64,000 nt of DNA from Salmonella bongori NCTC 12419 (GCF_000252995.1 NC_015761.1:1798001-1862000), one strand, 5' to 3'; positions 43,030 through 52,085 are shown, counted from the first letter of the stretch. The notes: generated by a model from the sequence alone, not told the origin. Made by a program: numbers and translations.

Positions 43030-44589
43030 TTATTCCTCTTCGTCGTGAGCAGGCTGTTCTTTAACAATACGAACCAGATCCACGCGATAATCGTTGGCCT
43101 CGACAATCGTTATCCGCAGCGGCGGAACGTCAATGACATCCCCTATGCGAGGAATATGTCCATTCGCGGCAATCACTAATCCCGCGACTGTCGCAATATC
43201 GCCCTCTTCATTTACCAGATTATCCATCTCCAGCGCCTGCTGTAACGCATGGAGATCGGTGCCGCCCTTCACTATCCAGCCATCGGCATCGGCCACAATT
43301 TCCGGCGTTTCATCGGCATCCGGAAACTCGCCGGCAATCGCTTCCAGCACATCCAGCGGCGTAACCAGTCCCTGCACCACGCCAAACTCGTTAGTGACGA
43401 TAACGAAACTGCCGCGTGCCCGGCGCAGAACACCTAACAAATTGATAGGGTCAAGTGTTTCCGGCACCACGATCGCCGGGGAAGATGCGGCAACAGCAGC
43501 AACATCCGCGCCCTCTTCCAGCGCCACCAACAACTCTTTCGCCCGCACGATACCGATAATTTCATCCAGCTCGCCCCGGCATACCGGGAACAAACTATGC
43601 GGAGAGGAGAGCAATTGCTGACGAATTTCAGCTACGCTAAGATTCGCATCCACCCAGCTGATTTCGCCTCGCGGCGTCATAATGCCGCGCAGGGAGCGCG
43701 ATGCCAGAGTCAGGACGCCGTTAATCATGTAGCGTTCTTCTTCGGCGAAGGCACCTTCCGGTGTCGATATCGCAGCCGGGCTATCCGTCTCATGCTGCGT
43801 ATTCGCCTGGCGTTTTCCCCCCATCAGTCGCAGGATAGCGTCCGCAGTACGCGCGCGCAGTGGCAACGTGGACTGGTGGCGAATAAAGTTGCGGCGCGCA
43901 ATCTGGTTAAATACCTCAATAATGATTGAGAAACCAATTGCCGCGTACAGGTAGCCTTTCGGAATATGAAAGCCAAACCCTTCCGCCACCAGACTCAAGC
44001 CAATCATCAGCAGGAAGCTCAAGCAAAGCACCACAACCGTCGGATGTTGGTTGACAAAACGGGTCAGCGGTTTTGACGCCAGTAGCATCACCGCCATCGC
44101 AATCACCACCGCCGCCATCATGACCGGCAGATGGTTCACCATACCTACCGCCGTAATAACAGCGTCGAGCGAGAAAACCGCATCCAGGATGACAATCTGC
44201 GTCACCACGACCCAGAAACTCGCATAACCTTTACCGTGGCCGGTGTCATGTTCACGGTTTTCCAGGCGTTCATGCAGCTCAGTGGTCGCTTTAAACAGCA
44301 GGAATATCCCGCCCAATAACATAATTAAATCACGGCCGGAGAAGGTAAAATCCCAGACGGTAAAAATCGGCTTTGTTAAGGTCACCATCCACGAGATCAC
44401 GGACAGTAGCGCCAGACGCATAATCAGCGCCAGCGACAGACCAATCAGGCGCGCTTTGTCACGCTGCTTCGGCGGCAGTTTATCAGCCAGGATAGCGATA
44501 AAGACCAGGTTATCAATACCCAGTACGATTTCAAGAACGACAAGCGTGAGTAATCCCGCCCAAATTGAGGGATCCATTAATAATTCCAT
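43030..44589 (-). CDS. yoaE: TerC-family membrane protein with CBS and CorC domains
   Basis: A 519-residue inner-membrane protein: TerC-type domain of seven helices (residues 1-240; motifs VVLEIVLGIDNLVFIAIL and VTQIVILDAVFSLDAVITAV), then two CBS domains (GIMTPRGEISWVD and SPAIVVPETLDP regions) and a C-terminal CorC_HlyC transporter-associated domain. Metal ion transport, perhaps manganese at exoenzyme sites, is proposed for the TerC family; not certain for YoaE. AGGAG precedes the start. Confidence 0.9.
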   Translation of the reverse strand: MELLMDPSIWAGLLTLVVLEIVLGIDNLVFIAILADKLPPKQRDKARLIGLSLALIMRLALLSVISWMVTLTKPIFTVWDFTFSGRDLIMLLGGIFLLFKATTELHERLENREHDTGHGKGYASFWVVVTQIVILDAVFSLDAVITAVGMVNHLPVMMAAVVIAMAVMLLASKPLTRFVNQHPTVVVLCLSFLLMIGLSLVAEGFGFHIPKGYLYAAIGFSIIIEVFNQIARRNFIRHQSTLPLRARTADAILRLMGGKRQANTQHETDSPAAISTPEGAFAEEERYMINGVLTLASRSLRGIMTPRGEISWVDANLSVAEIRQQLLSSPHSLFPVCRGELDEIIGIVRAKELLVALEEGADVAAVAASSPAIVVPETLDPINLLGVLRRARGSFVIVTNEFGVVQGLVTPLDVLEAIAGEFPDADETPEIVADADGWIVKGGTDLHALQQALEMDNLVNEEGDIATVAGLVIAANGHIPRIGDVIDVPPLRITIVEANDYRVDLVRIVKEQPAHDEEE

Positions 44590-44897
44590 GACAAGCTCCT
44601 GCTTAAGGAATGACTAAACGGCGCCCACAACATCTCAAAGGATGCAGGCGGTAACGCGATAAACAAAGTAAGGTTATGGCAAGACATGCCAGATTGACAG
44701 GCGCAAAACGGCCAAAAAGTGAAATGACGTCGGTGACGATCCATACAACGGGCTGCTGCCCTATACTCCATTCTAATTAAACGGAAGCTAAACATAACAG
44801 AGACAACTGGTTTTTGGCAAAGATTTACCTTCCTTTGCAAAGAGATGTAACCGGGATATTTTACACTTCGAAATTTCTCATTATCGAAAACAAAATT

Positions 44898-44913
44898 ACG
44901 GATCTCCATCACA
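44898..44913. promoter_or_regulatory. Candidate CRP site of manXYZ
   Basis: ACGGA-TCTCCA-TCACA has one perfect half-site and one weak one. manXYZ is known to need cAMP-CRP in E. coli, which favours it, but the match alone is modest. Confidence 0.35.
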
Positions 44914-44917
44914 CAAA

Positions 44918-44944
44918 ATATTTTTTTCGATATCTAAAATAATT
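44918..44944. promoter_or_regulatory. Candidate Mlc operator of manXYZ
   Basis: The arms ATTTTTTTCG and CTAAAATAAT around ATAT form an imperfect AT-rich inverted repeat like Mlc operators. manXYZ is an established Mlc target in E. coli; the exact site here is inferred. Confidence 0.4.
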
Positions 44945-45060
44945 CACGAAAATCATGCGTTTTTCGTTGTAACCCTTATCTGAATCGATTCGATTGCGGA
45001 CGGCGATTCAAAAATACATCTGTCACGTTGATGTGTTGACAATAATAAAGGAGGTAGCAA

Positions 45061-46032
45061 GTGACCATTGCTATTGTTATAGGCACACATGGTTGGGCTG
45101 CAGAGCAGTTACTTAAAACAGCCGAAATGCTGTTAGGCGAGCAGGAAAACGTCGGCTGGATCGATTTCGTTCCAGGCGAAAACGCTGAAACGCTGATCGA
45201 AAAGTACAACGCTCAGTTGGCAAAACTCGATACCAGTAAAGGCGTGCTATTTCTCGTTGATACATGGGGAGGTAGTCCGTTTAACGCTGCCAGCCGCATT
45301 GTCGTCGATAAAGAGCATTATGAGGTAGTTGCCGGCGTCAATATCCCGATGCTGGTCGAAACGTTTATGGCCCGCGATGACGATCCGAGTTTTGACGAAC
45401 TGGTGGCGCTGGCGGTGGAAACCGGTAGCGAAGGCGTAAAAGCGCTGAAAGCGAAACCGGTAGAGAAAGCTGCGCCGGCCCCCGTCGCTGCGGCTACGCC
45501 AAAAGCTGCCACCCCGGCAAAACCCATGGGGCCGAATGATTATATGGTCATCGGACTTGCCCGTATTGATGACCGACTCATTCATGGCCAGGTCGCCACC
45601 CGCTGGACCAAAGAAACCAATGTCAGCCGTATTATTGTCGTGAGTGATGAGGTTGCGGCGGATACCGTACGTAAAACGCTGCTGACGCAGGTTGCGCCTC
45701 CGGGCGTCACCGCGCACGTGGTTGACGTTGCGAAGATGATTCGCGTTTACAACAATCCGAAATACGCCGGCGAACGCGTGATGCTTCTGTTTACCAATCC
45801 TACCGACGTCGAGCGCATCGTTGAAGGCGGGGTCAAAGTTACCTCTGTGAACATTGGCGGTATGGCTTATCGCCAGGGCAAAACCCAGGTGAACAACGCT
45901 GTTTCCGTCGACGAAAAGGATATCGAAGCCTTTAAAAAGCTCAACGAGCGCGGCATCGAGCTTGAGGTGCGTAAAGTTTCCACCGATCCAAAACTGAAAA
46001 TGATGGATTTAATTGCCAAAGTGGCGAAATAA
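45061..46032 (+). CDS. manX: Mannose PTS enzyme IIAB, GTG start
   Basis: Cytoplasmic IIAB component of the mannose/glucose/glucosamine phosphotransferase; 323 residues. IIA domain phosphohistidine His10 in VIGTHGWAAEQL; an Ala/Pro linker (KAAPAPVAAATPKAATPAKP region); IIB domain with phosphohistidine in RIDDRLIHGQVATRW near residue 175. GTG start after AAAGGAGG. First gene of manXYZ; SgrS-type small RNA control is known for manX in E. coli and Salmonella. Confidence 0.96.
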   Translation: MTIAIVIGTHGWAAEQLLKTAEMLLGEQENVGWIDFVPGENAETLIEKYNAQLAKLDTSKGVLFLVDTWGGSPFNAASRIVVDKEHYEVVAGVNIPMLVETFMARDDDPSFDELVALAVETGSEGVKALKAKPVEKAAPAPVAAATPKAATPAKPMGPNDYMVIGLARIDDRLIHGQVATRWTKETNVSRIIVVSDEVAADTVRKTLLTQVAPPGVTAHVVDVAKMIRVYNNPKYAGERVMLLFTNPTDVERIVEGGVKVTSVNIGGMAYRQGKTQVNNAVSVDEKDIEAFKKLNERGIELEVRKVSTDPKLKMMDLIAKVAK

Positions 46033-46084
46033 CCGCCGGCATTTAATTAGCTTTCACACTTAAGATAGCAATAGGAGAAGTACA

Positions 46085-46885
46085 ATGGAGATTACCACTC
46101 TTCAGATTGTGCTGGTGTTCATCGTCGCATGTATCGCAGGTATGGAGTCGGTACTTGATGAATTTCAGTTCCATCGCCCGCTGATCGCCTGTACCTTAAT
46201 CGGCGCCGTTCTGGGGGACATGAAAACCGGTATTATCATCGGCGGTACTCTGGAAATGATCGCGTTGGGCTGGATGAACATCGGTGCTGCCGTTGCGCCT
46301 GATGCCGCACTGGCGTCCATCATCTCTACCGTTCTGGTCATCGCCGGGCATCAAAGCATTGGCGCCGGTATCGCGCTGGCGATTCCGCTGGCGGCGGCAG
46401 GCCAGGTACTGACCATTATCGTACGTACCATTACCGTGGCATTCCAGCACGCGGCGGACAAGGCGGCTGAAAATGGCAACCTGACGGCGCTCTCCTGGCT
46501 GCACGTCTCTTCCCTGTTCCTGCAAGCAATGCGTATCGCTATCCCGGCGGTTATCGTTGCCATCTCCGTAGGCACCAGCGAAGTACAGGGGATGCTGAAT
46601 GCAATTCCTGAAGTCGTCACAGGCGGCCTGAACATCGCCGGCGGCATGATCGTCGTGGTTGGTTATGCGATGGTCATTAATATGATGCGCGCAGGTTACC
46701 TGATGCCGTTCTTCTATCTCGGTTTCGTCACCGCGGCATTCACAAACTTCAACCTGGTCGCACTGGGTGTTATCGGCGCAGTGATGGCTATTCTTTACAT
46801 CCAGCTGAGCCCGAAATACAACCGTGTCGCGGGCGCGCCTGCGCAGGCTGCTGGCAATAACGATCTCGATAATGAACTGGACTAA
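46085..46885 (+). CDS. manY: Mannose PTS membrane component IIC
   Basis: A 266-residue membrane permease of the mannose PTS family, with about six or seven helices. Family block LIGAVLGDMKTGIIIGGTLE and LGWMNIGAAVAPDAALAS. Forms the sugar channel with ManZ and is also known as a DNA entry factor for phage lambda in E. coli. AGGAG precedes the ATG. Confidence 0.96.
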   Translation: MEITTLQIVLVFIVACIAGMESVLDEFQFHRPLIACTLIGAVLGDMKTGIIIGGTLEMIALGWMNIGAAVAPDAALASIISTVLVIAGHQSIGAGIALAIPLAAAGQVLTIIVRTITVAFQHAADKAAENGNLTALSWLHVSSLFLQAMRIAIPAVIVAISVGTSEVQGMLNAIPEVVTGGLNIAGGMIVVVGYAMVINMMRAGYLMPFFYLGFVTAAFTNFNLVALGVIGAVMAILYIQLSPKYNRVAGAPAQAAGNNDLDNELD

Positions 46886-46897
46886 CAGGTGAGCGAA

Positions 46898-47749
46898 ATG
46901 GTTGATATGACTAAAACTACCACCGAGAAAAAACTCACTCCGAGCGACATTCGCGGCGTATTCCTTCGTTCTAACCTGTTCCAGGGATCATGGAACTTCG
47001 AACGTATGCAGGCGCTCGGCTTCTGCTTCTCTATGGTGCCGGCGATTCGTCGCCTGTATCCGGAGAATAATGACGCGCGTAAACAGGCCATTAAACGTCA
47101 TCTGGAGTTCTTTAACACCCATCCTTACGTTGCGGCGCCAGTACTGGGCGTAACGCTGGCAATGGAAGAAAAGCGTGCGAACGGCGCGGAGATTGATGAT
47201 GGTGCCATCAACGGTATCAAAGTCGGTCTGATGGGGCCTCTGGCAGGCGTCGGCGACCCTATCTTCTGGGGTACCGTTCGTCCGGTATTCGCCGCGCTGG
47301 GTGCTGGTATTGCAATGAGCGGCAGCCTGCTCGGTCCGCTGCTGTTCTTCATTCTGTTTAACCTGGTGCGCCTGGCGACCCGTTATTACGGCGTGGCTTA
47401 TGGCTATCGCAAAGGCGTCGATATCGTTAAAGATATGGGCGGCGGCTTCCTGCAAAAACTGACTGAGGGGGCGTCAATCCTCGGCCTCTTTGTTATGGGG
47501 GCACTGGTTAACAAGTGGACGCATGTGAATATCCCGCTGGTGGTCTCCACCATTACGGGTCAGGATGGTCAGACCCGCGTTACCACCGTGCAAACCATTC
47601 TCGACCAGTTGATGCCGGGTCTGGTTCCGCTCCTGTTGACCTTTGCCTGTATGTGGCTGCTGCGTAAGAAAGTTAACCCGCTGTGGATTATTGTGGGCTT
47701 CTTTGTCATCGGCATCGCCGGTTACGCTGTCGGTCTGCTGGGCCAGTAA
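46898..47749 (+). CDS. manZ: Mannose PTS membrane component IID
   Basis: A 283-residue IID component; most of it is on the cytoplasmic side with a single C-terminal membrane helix (NPLWIIVGFFVIGIAGYAVG). Family blocks are LRSNLFQGSWNFERMQALGF and GLMGPLAGVGDPIFWGT. I chose the ATG at 46898 because AGGTGAG ends 5 bases before it and it gives the E. coli length; the GTG at 46889 is the alternative. Confidence 0.95.
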   Translation: MVDMTKTTTEKKLTPSDIRGVFLRSNLFQGSWNFERMQALGFCFSMVPAIRRLYPENNDARKQAIKRHLEFFNTHPYVAAPVLGVTLAMEEKRANGAEIDDGAINGIKVGLMGPLAGVGDPIFWGTVRPVFAALGAGIAMSGSLLGPLLFFILFNLVRLATRYYGVAYGYRKGVDIVKDMGGGFLQKLTEGASILGLFVMGALVNKWTHVNIPLVVSTITGQDGQTRVTTVQTILDQLMPGLVPLLLTFACMWLLRKKVNPLWIIVGFFVIGIAGYAVGLLGQ

Positions 47750-47765
47750 GACTGCTGTATACTAC

Positions 47766-47790
47766 CGGGGCCAAACGGCCCCGTTTTTAT
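47766..47790 (+). terminator. Terminator of manXYZ
   Basis: CGGGGCC (47766-47772), loop AAAC, GGCCCCG (47777-47783) and five T. yobD follows immediately. Confidence 0.85.
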
Positions 47791-47812
47791 TTCTCTGGAG
47801 GATAAAGGATAG

Positions 47813-48271
47813 ATGTCGATCACGGACCTGGTGTTGGTTTTCTTTATTGTCGCATTACTGGTATATGCCATTTACGATCAGTTCATCATGCCCCACCGCA
47901 AAAGCCCGACTCAGTTGGCTATCCCGTTGCTACGCCGTGGACGCGTCGATAGTGTTATATTCGTCGGTCTGATGGTAATTCTTATCTATAACAATATTAC
48001 CAGCCACGGCGCGCCAGTCACGACATGGCTATTATGCGTTACAGCGTTGATGGGCTTTTACCTGTTCTGGATCCGCACCCCAAAAATCATCTTTAAACAA
48101 GGCGGCTTTTTCTTCGCCAATGTCTGGATAGAATATGAGCGCATTAAAGAGATGAATTTATCGGAGGATGGCGTACTAGTAATGCAATTAGAACACCGAC
48201 GCCTGCTTATCCGTGTACGAAATATCGACGATCTGGAGAAAATATATAAACTTCTTATTTCATCTCAATAA
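47813..48271 (+). CDS. yobD: DUF986 inner membrane protein YobD
   Basis: A 152-residue membrane protein with three predicted helices (LVLVFFIVALLVYAIYD, SVIFVGLMVILIYNNI, TWLLCVTALMGFYLFWI) and a soluble C-terminus. Function unknown. GGAGGATAAAGGAT precedes the ATG. Confidence 0.92.
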   Translation: MSITDLVLVFFIVALLVYAIYDQFIMPHRKSPTQLAIPLLRRGRVDSVIFVGLMVILIYNNITSHGAPVTTWLLCVTALMGFYLFWIRTPKIIFKQGGFFFANVWIEYERIKEMNLSEDGVLVMQLEHRRLLIRVRNIDDLEKIYKLLISSQ

Positions 48272-48319
48272 GTTAAGTTATAGCCTCAACTATGTTTTTC
48301 GAATTTTATGACAAAACAT

Positions 48320-48339
48320 AATATAGCCATGGCTATATT
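48320..48339. promoter_or_regulatory. MntR-like operator of mntP
   Basis: AATATAGCCA followed by TGGCTATATT is a perfect 20-base palindrome whose ATAGC...GCTAT core matches MntR boxes of mntH and mntP in enterobacteria. In E. coli MntR with manganese raises mntP transcription. Confidence 0.7.
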
Positions 48340-48393
48340 TCTCATTGATTAATTGTTATTAAATTTAACGTTTTATTGATAAGCAGCTATGAA

Positions 48394-48408
48394 TGAAAAT
48401 CGTTTTCA
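48394..48408. promoter_or_regulatory. Fur-like box upstream of mntP
   Basis: TGAAAATCGTTTTCA fits the 7-1-7 Fur model TGATAATNATTATCA with three differences. Cross-talk between iron and manganese control is plausible but needs binding data. Confidence 0.45.
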
Positions 48409-48475
48409 ATTGCAAAACAAATAATATTTTATCGCTGTTGTTTTATATTCTAAAAATATGTTAATGTTGCGCCGT

Positions 48476-48640
48476 CAATTGGGGAGTAGCCGATTTCCAG
48501 ACTCCGGAAATGTACGTGTCAACATACTCGTTGTAAAACGTGGCGCGTACGGACCAGCAACCGTTGGTCAGGCGAGACCATAGGCGCATCAACTGCTATG
48601 TATCTTGTCACAGAATGGCGACATACATGTTTGCTGGGGG
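48476..48640 (+). ncRNA. Mn2+ riboswitch, yybP-ykoY class
   Basis: The leader carries the class signature GGGGAGTAGCCG near 48481-48492, then stem-loops and the GGTCAGGCGAGACC block near 48565-48580, typical of the manganese-sensing loops. It sits directly upstream of mntP, as in E. coli. Boundaries are approximate. Confidence 0.85.
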
Positions 48641-48680
48641 CAGTGGTGTGTTTAATGGATACCCCGGTCAGGACGCTGTC

Positions 48681-49247
48681 ATGCACTTTACTGCTACTAT
48701 TCTTCTCGCTTTCGGCATGTCGATGGACGCTTTTGCGGCGTCAATTGGCAAAGGTGCCACCCTCCATAAACCCAAGTTTTCAGAAGCGCTACGTACTGGC
48801 CTTATTTTTGGCGCGGTTGAAACACTGACCCCGCTGATCGGCTGGGGTCTGGGAATGCTGGCGAGTAAATTCGTTCTGGAATGGAACCACTGGATCGCCT
48901 TTATTCTGCTGATCTTTTTAGGCGGGCGCATGATCATCGAAGGTATTCGTGGCGGTGATGATGAAGACGAAACACCGTTACGCCGCCACAGTTTTTGGCT
49001 CTTAGTCACAACGGCGATCGCGACCAGCCTTGATGCGATGGCCGTTGGTGTCGGCCTGGCGTTTTTACACGTTAATATCATCGCTACCGCACTGGCTATT
49101 GGTTGCGCCACGCTTATCATGTCCACGCTGGGAATGATGATCGGTCGCTTTATTGGCCCAATGTTGGGCAAGCGCGCTGAAATTCTCGGCGGGATCGTAC
49201 TGATAGGGATTGGCGCCCAAATCCTGTGGGCGCATTCTCACGGTTAA
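48681..49247 (+). CDS. mntP: Manganese efflux pump MntP
   Basis: A 188-residue DUF204 membrane exporter with six helices in two repeats. The two acidic motifs GMSMDAFAASIGKG and ATSLDAMAVGVGLAF carry the aspartates needed for Mn2+ export. The ATG at 48681 (MHFTATILLAFG) has AGGA upstream and matches E. coli; longer starts run into the riboswitch. Its TAA shares bases with the stop of the convergent rlmA. Confidence 0.95.
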   Translation: MHFTATILLAFGMSMDAFAASIGKGATLHKPKFSEALRTGLIFGAVETLTPLIGWGLGMLASKFVLEWNHWIAFILLIFLGGRMIIEGIRGGDDEDETPLRRHSFWLLVTTAIATSLDAMAVGVGLAFLHVNIIATALAIGCATLIMSTLGMMIGRFIGPMLGKRAEILGGIVLIGIGAQILWAHSHG

Positions 49248-50053
49248 CCCTCACGCTGCCAGATATGCAGATTAAAATCCGTCTGGCAGCTAAACCCGGC
49301 GCTTTCAGCCAGTTGCTCCCACACTTCCGGCCTGGCGCGCCAGGCGAATGGCGTCATTTGCAACAACGCCACGGCCTCCCCAGCGTTAAGCTGCATGGGA
49401 TATGCAAGGCTGGTGCTCTGCTGCAACGTAAATCCATCGAGCTGCCCGGCATGTGACGCATGCAGACGCACCTCATCGTAAATGAGCCCTTTTAGCTCCA
49501 TCAAATGACGCGGTCCCGGCGTGACGGTAACGACCCAGCCGCCAGGATTCACCACGCGAGCCAGTTCCTGTGCCTTACACGGGGCATAGATCCTGATCAC
49601 CGCGTCCATTGACTTATCAGCAAATGGCAGCCGATGACTTGACGCCACGCAAAACCTGACCTGCGGGTAACGCTTCGCCGCTGCTTTGATCGCCACTTTC
49701 GCAACGTCCAGTCCAAATGTGGTTATCTCCGGCAATGCATTGGCAAAAGCATGGGTGTAATAACCCTCACCGCAGCCGATATCCAGAATCGCCGTGGCCG
49801 ATTTGTCCAGCCGTTCACGCAACACGTTTATTACCATCTCACGCAGCGGCTGGTAATGGCCTGCATCAAGAAATGCTCTCCTTGCCTGCATCATTTCTAT
49901 GTTGTCCCCCGGATCGCGCGAACGTTTATGCTGAACGGGCAACAAATTGATATATCCCTCTTTAGCCATATCAAACTGATGCCGCTGCGGACACATAAAA
50001 CTATTCTTAATTTGCGTAAGCGGCTGGTGGCAAAGCGGACAGGTAAACGACAT
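49244..50053 (-). CDS. rlmA: 23S rRNA (guanine-745-N1)-methyltransferase
   Basis: SAM-dependent enzyme of 269 residues. An N-terminal zinc site (CPLCHQPL and FMCPQRHQFD) precedes a Rossmann-type methyltransferase with motif I ILDIGCGEGYYTHAFA. Stop codon overlaps that of mntP on the opposite strand (TTAA at 49244-49247). It lies 66 bases downstream of the ftsI paralogue on the same strand. Confidence 0.94.
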   Translation of the reverse strand: MSFTCPLCHQPLTQIKNSFMCPQRHQFDMAKEGYINLLPVQHKRSRDPGDNIEMMQARRAFLDAGHYQPLREMVINVLRERLDKSATAILDIGCGEGYYTHAFANALPEITTFGLDVAKVAIKAAAKRYPQVRFCVASSHRLPFADKSMDAVIRIYAPCKAQELARVVNPGGWVVTVTPGPRHLMELKGLIYDEVRLHASHAGQLDGFTLQQSTSLAYPMQLNAGEAVALLQMTPFAWRARPEVWEQLAESAGFSCQTDFNLHIWQREG

Positions 50054-50119
50054 GACTACTCCGGACTGAGGGCGCTAAAGGGCGCAAGTGTAACGCGAAT
50101 TGCGCCCCGGGAAAATCTT

Positions 50120-51865
50120 TTACCGGCCCGGAACCGAGACGTGACTATCGTGCATTACCAGAAGATGATCCGAATCGGCTGGCATACCATCTGGCTCAAT
50201 ATTTTCCAGACGCAACACATCGCCCATGATCTGGCTGAACACGGGCGCCGATACCGCGCCGCCATAGTACGCTCCATTCTGTGGATTGTTAATCACCACC
50301 ACCAGCGCAAACCGGGGATTGCTTGCCGGCGCCACACCTGCGGTATATGCCACATACTTGTCAACATATTTACCGTCATCGCCAATTTTTTTCGCCGTCC
50401 CGGTTTTGACCGCAATCCGATAATCCCGTACAGCGGCTTTTGTTCCGCCACCGCCCGGCAGCGCCACACTTTCCATCATATGTTCCACCTCGTGTACCAG
50501 TTCTTCTGACATGACTCGCGTACCGATCACGGGCGGATCAACTTTGGTGATCGATAATGGACGATAAATGCCAAAGCTGCCAATCGTGGCATAAACATGC
50601 GCCAGTTGAAGCGGCGTCACCATCAGGCCGTACCCAAAAGCAAAGGTGGCGCGGTCCAAATCACTCCAGTAGCGGCGTTTCGGCAACAGGCCACTGCTTT
50701 CGCCAGTCAGGCCAAGCCCGGTAGGCACGCCGAAGCCAAAGCTCTTGTAAGTATCCATCAATTTCTGAACCGGCATCGCCAGAGAAAGATGGGATACGCC
50801 GGTATCGCTGGATTTTTGCAAAATACCGGTTAATGTCAGTTCCGGATAGTAACCGACATCGCGAATACGGTGTCCATCGAGAATAAAGGGATGGGTATCA
50901 ATCACGCTATCCGGTTGTACGATGCCTTGCTGTAAGGCGGTCATAATAACCAACGGCTTAACGGTAGAACCGGGTTCGAAGGTGTCGCTGATGGCGCGGT
51001 TACGAAAATCGTCCAACTGCGCGCCTTCACGATTATTCGGGTTAAAATCCGGGTAACTCGCCATAGAGAGAATTTCACCCGTTGGGATGTTAATCAATAC
51101 GGCGGCGCCGGAGTCCGCTTTATTCCAGGTGACGGCGTTATCCAGCGCATCTTCCGTCACCGTTTGCAGACGTTCATCAATACTCAGCTGCAACTCATGA
51201 GCAGGAACCGGATTAACCTCCGTAATGTTCTCAATAACATGGCCAAATTTGTCTTTACGTACCAGCCGGGAACCCGGTTTTCCCGTCAGTTGCGCATTGA
51301 AGCTTTTTTCAATACCTTCTATCCCCTGCCCGTCGATATTGGTGAAGCCGATCAAATTGGCCGCTACATGTCCGGCTGGATAAAAACGGCGTGATTCTTC
51401 CCGCAGATTAATGCCCGGCAGATTCAGCTTATCAATCCATTCGGCTTGCTGAGGTGAAACCTGGCGCGCCAGGTAGATAAAGCGGCCTGCCGGGTTGCTG
51501 TTTACCCGTTCAGCAAGCGTACTGAGCGACAGATGTAGCGCGCTGGCCAGGGCTTGCCAGCGCTGATTGTAGCCAACGCCGCCCTTGCTGATGATGGTCC
51601 TGGGATCGGCCCAGACCGCATTAACCGGAACGCTCACCGCCAAGGGGCGTCCTTCTCTGTCCGTAATCATGCCGCGGGGAGAGGCCGTTGTCACTTCACG
51701 AAGCGAGCGCATATCTTCTTGTTTCACCAGTTTCGACGGCGTAACAATTTGCAGCCATGCCACCCGCCCCAGCAGTAATGCCATACTAAGCAAAATGGCA
51801 ATACAAAGTAGCGCAAAACGTATGGGCGTAAAATTACGGGTATCGCCGTCGCTTTTCTTTTTCAC
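50120..51865 (-). CDS. FtsI paralogue, PBP3SAL-type peptidoglycan transpeptidase
   Basis: A class B penicillin-binding protein of 581 residues, close to FtsI (PBP3) but encoded away from the mra/dcw cluster. Short cytoplasmic tail, one membrane helix (FALLCIAILLSMALLLGRVA), pedestal domain (to about 220), transpeptidase domain with active Ser300 in FEPGSTVKP, SxN-equivalent S352-S353-D354 in KSSDTGVSHL, and KTGT at 487-490. In E. coli FtsI the second motif is SSN, so the asparagine is replaced by aspartate here. In S. Typhimurium the corresponding gene (STM1836, from memory) encodes PBP3SAL, reported to support division in acidic host vacuoles. Septal function is inferred from that work. Confidence 0.92.
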   Translation of the reverse strand: MKKKSDGDTRNFTPIRFALLCIAILLSMALLLGRVAWLQIVTPSKLVKQEDMRSLREVTTASPRGMITDREGRPLAVSVPVNAVWADPRTIISKGGVGYNQRWQALASALHLSLSTLAERVNSNPAGRFIYLARQVSPQQAEWIDKLNLPGINLREESRRFYPAGHVAANLIGFTNIDGQGIEGIEKSFNAQLTGKPGSRLVRKDKFGHVIENITEVNPVPAHELQLSIDERLQTVTEDALDNAVTWNKADSGAAVLINIPTGEILSMASYPDFNPNNREGAQLDDFRNRAISDTFEPGSTVKPLVIMTALQQGIVQPDSVIDTHPFILDGHRIRDVGYYPELTLTGILQKSSDTGVSHLSLAMPVQKLMDTYKSFGFGVPTGLGLTGESSGLLPKRRYWSDLDRATFAFGYGLMVTPLQLAHVYATIGSFGIYRPLSITKVDPPVIGTRVMSEELVHEVEHMMESVALPGGGGTKAAVRDYRIAVKTGTAKKIGDDGKYVDKYVAYTAGVAPASNPRFALVVVINNPQNGAYYGGAVSAPVFSQIMGDVLRLENIEPDGMPADSDHLLVMHDSHVSVPGR

Positions 51866-52012
51866 CTGGTCTCCAGCGGAATCATTTTTCAGGTGATTGA
51901 TTTAACGGGAAACGGCAGAAAAAACCAGAAAAAACAATGCTAATAATATCGCGCCTTTGCAACAAATCGCTAACGAGAGCGTGTTCAGACACATTTTGAA
52001 GGATATTGAATT

Positions 52013-52040
52013 AAAAAGCCCCGCTATTAGCGAGGCTTTA
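52013..52040 (-). terminator. Terminator of yobF-cspC
   Basis: On the minus strand AAAGCCTCGCT, loop AAT, AGCGGGGCTTTTT: a stem with one mismatch and a T-run, 45 bases after cspC. Confidence 0.8.
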
Positions 52041-52085
52041 TATCTGAGGCTGACGCGACGAAACGCATCAAATCAGTGGTGTCGA

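Larger units (their letters stand above)
44590..45060. other. Divergent control region of yoaE and manXYZ
   Basis: 471 bases containing no supported gene. It holds the leader and promoter of manXYZ, with CRP-like and Mlc-like sites listed separately and an AAAGGAGG ribosome site directly before manX. A short perfect palindrome GAATCGATTC lies near 44982-44991. A minus-strand frame through part of it has no ribosome site. Confidence 0.55.
48272..48680. other. Long regulatory leader of mntP
   Basis: 409 bases without a supported gene. In order it holds a MntR-like palindrome, a Fur-like box, a likely promoter and the yybP-ykoY riboswitch, each listed separately. An in-frame upward extension of mntP into this region (from 48540) is an artefact of the riboswitch sequence. 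Confidence 0.75.

Noticed and set aside
45061..47749. Possibility that the man operon is a Salmonella-specific PTS
   Set aside because: Length, gene order and phosphohistidine blocks fit ordinary manXYZ.
48540..48680. N-terminal extension of MntP
   Set aside because: The sequence is the riboswitch; the family N-terminus begins at 48681.
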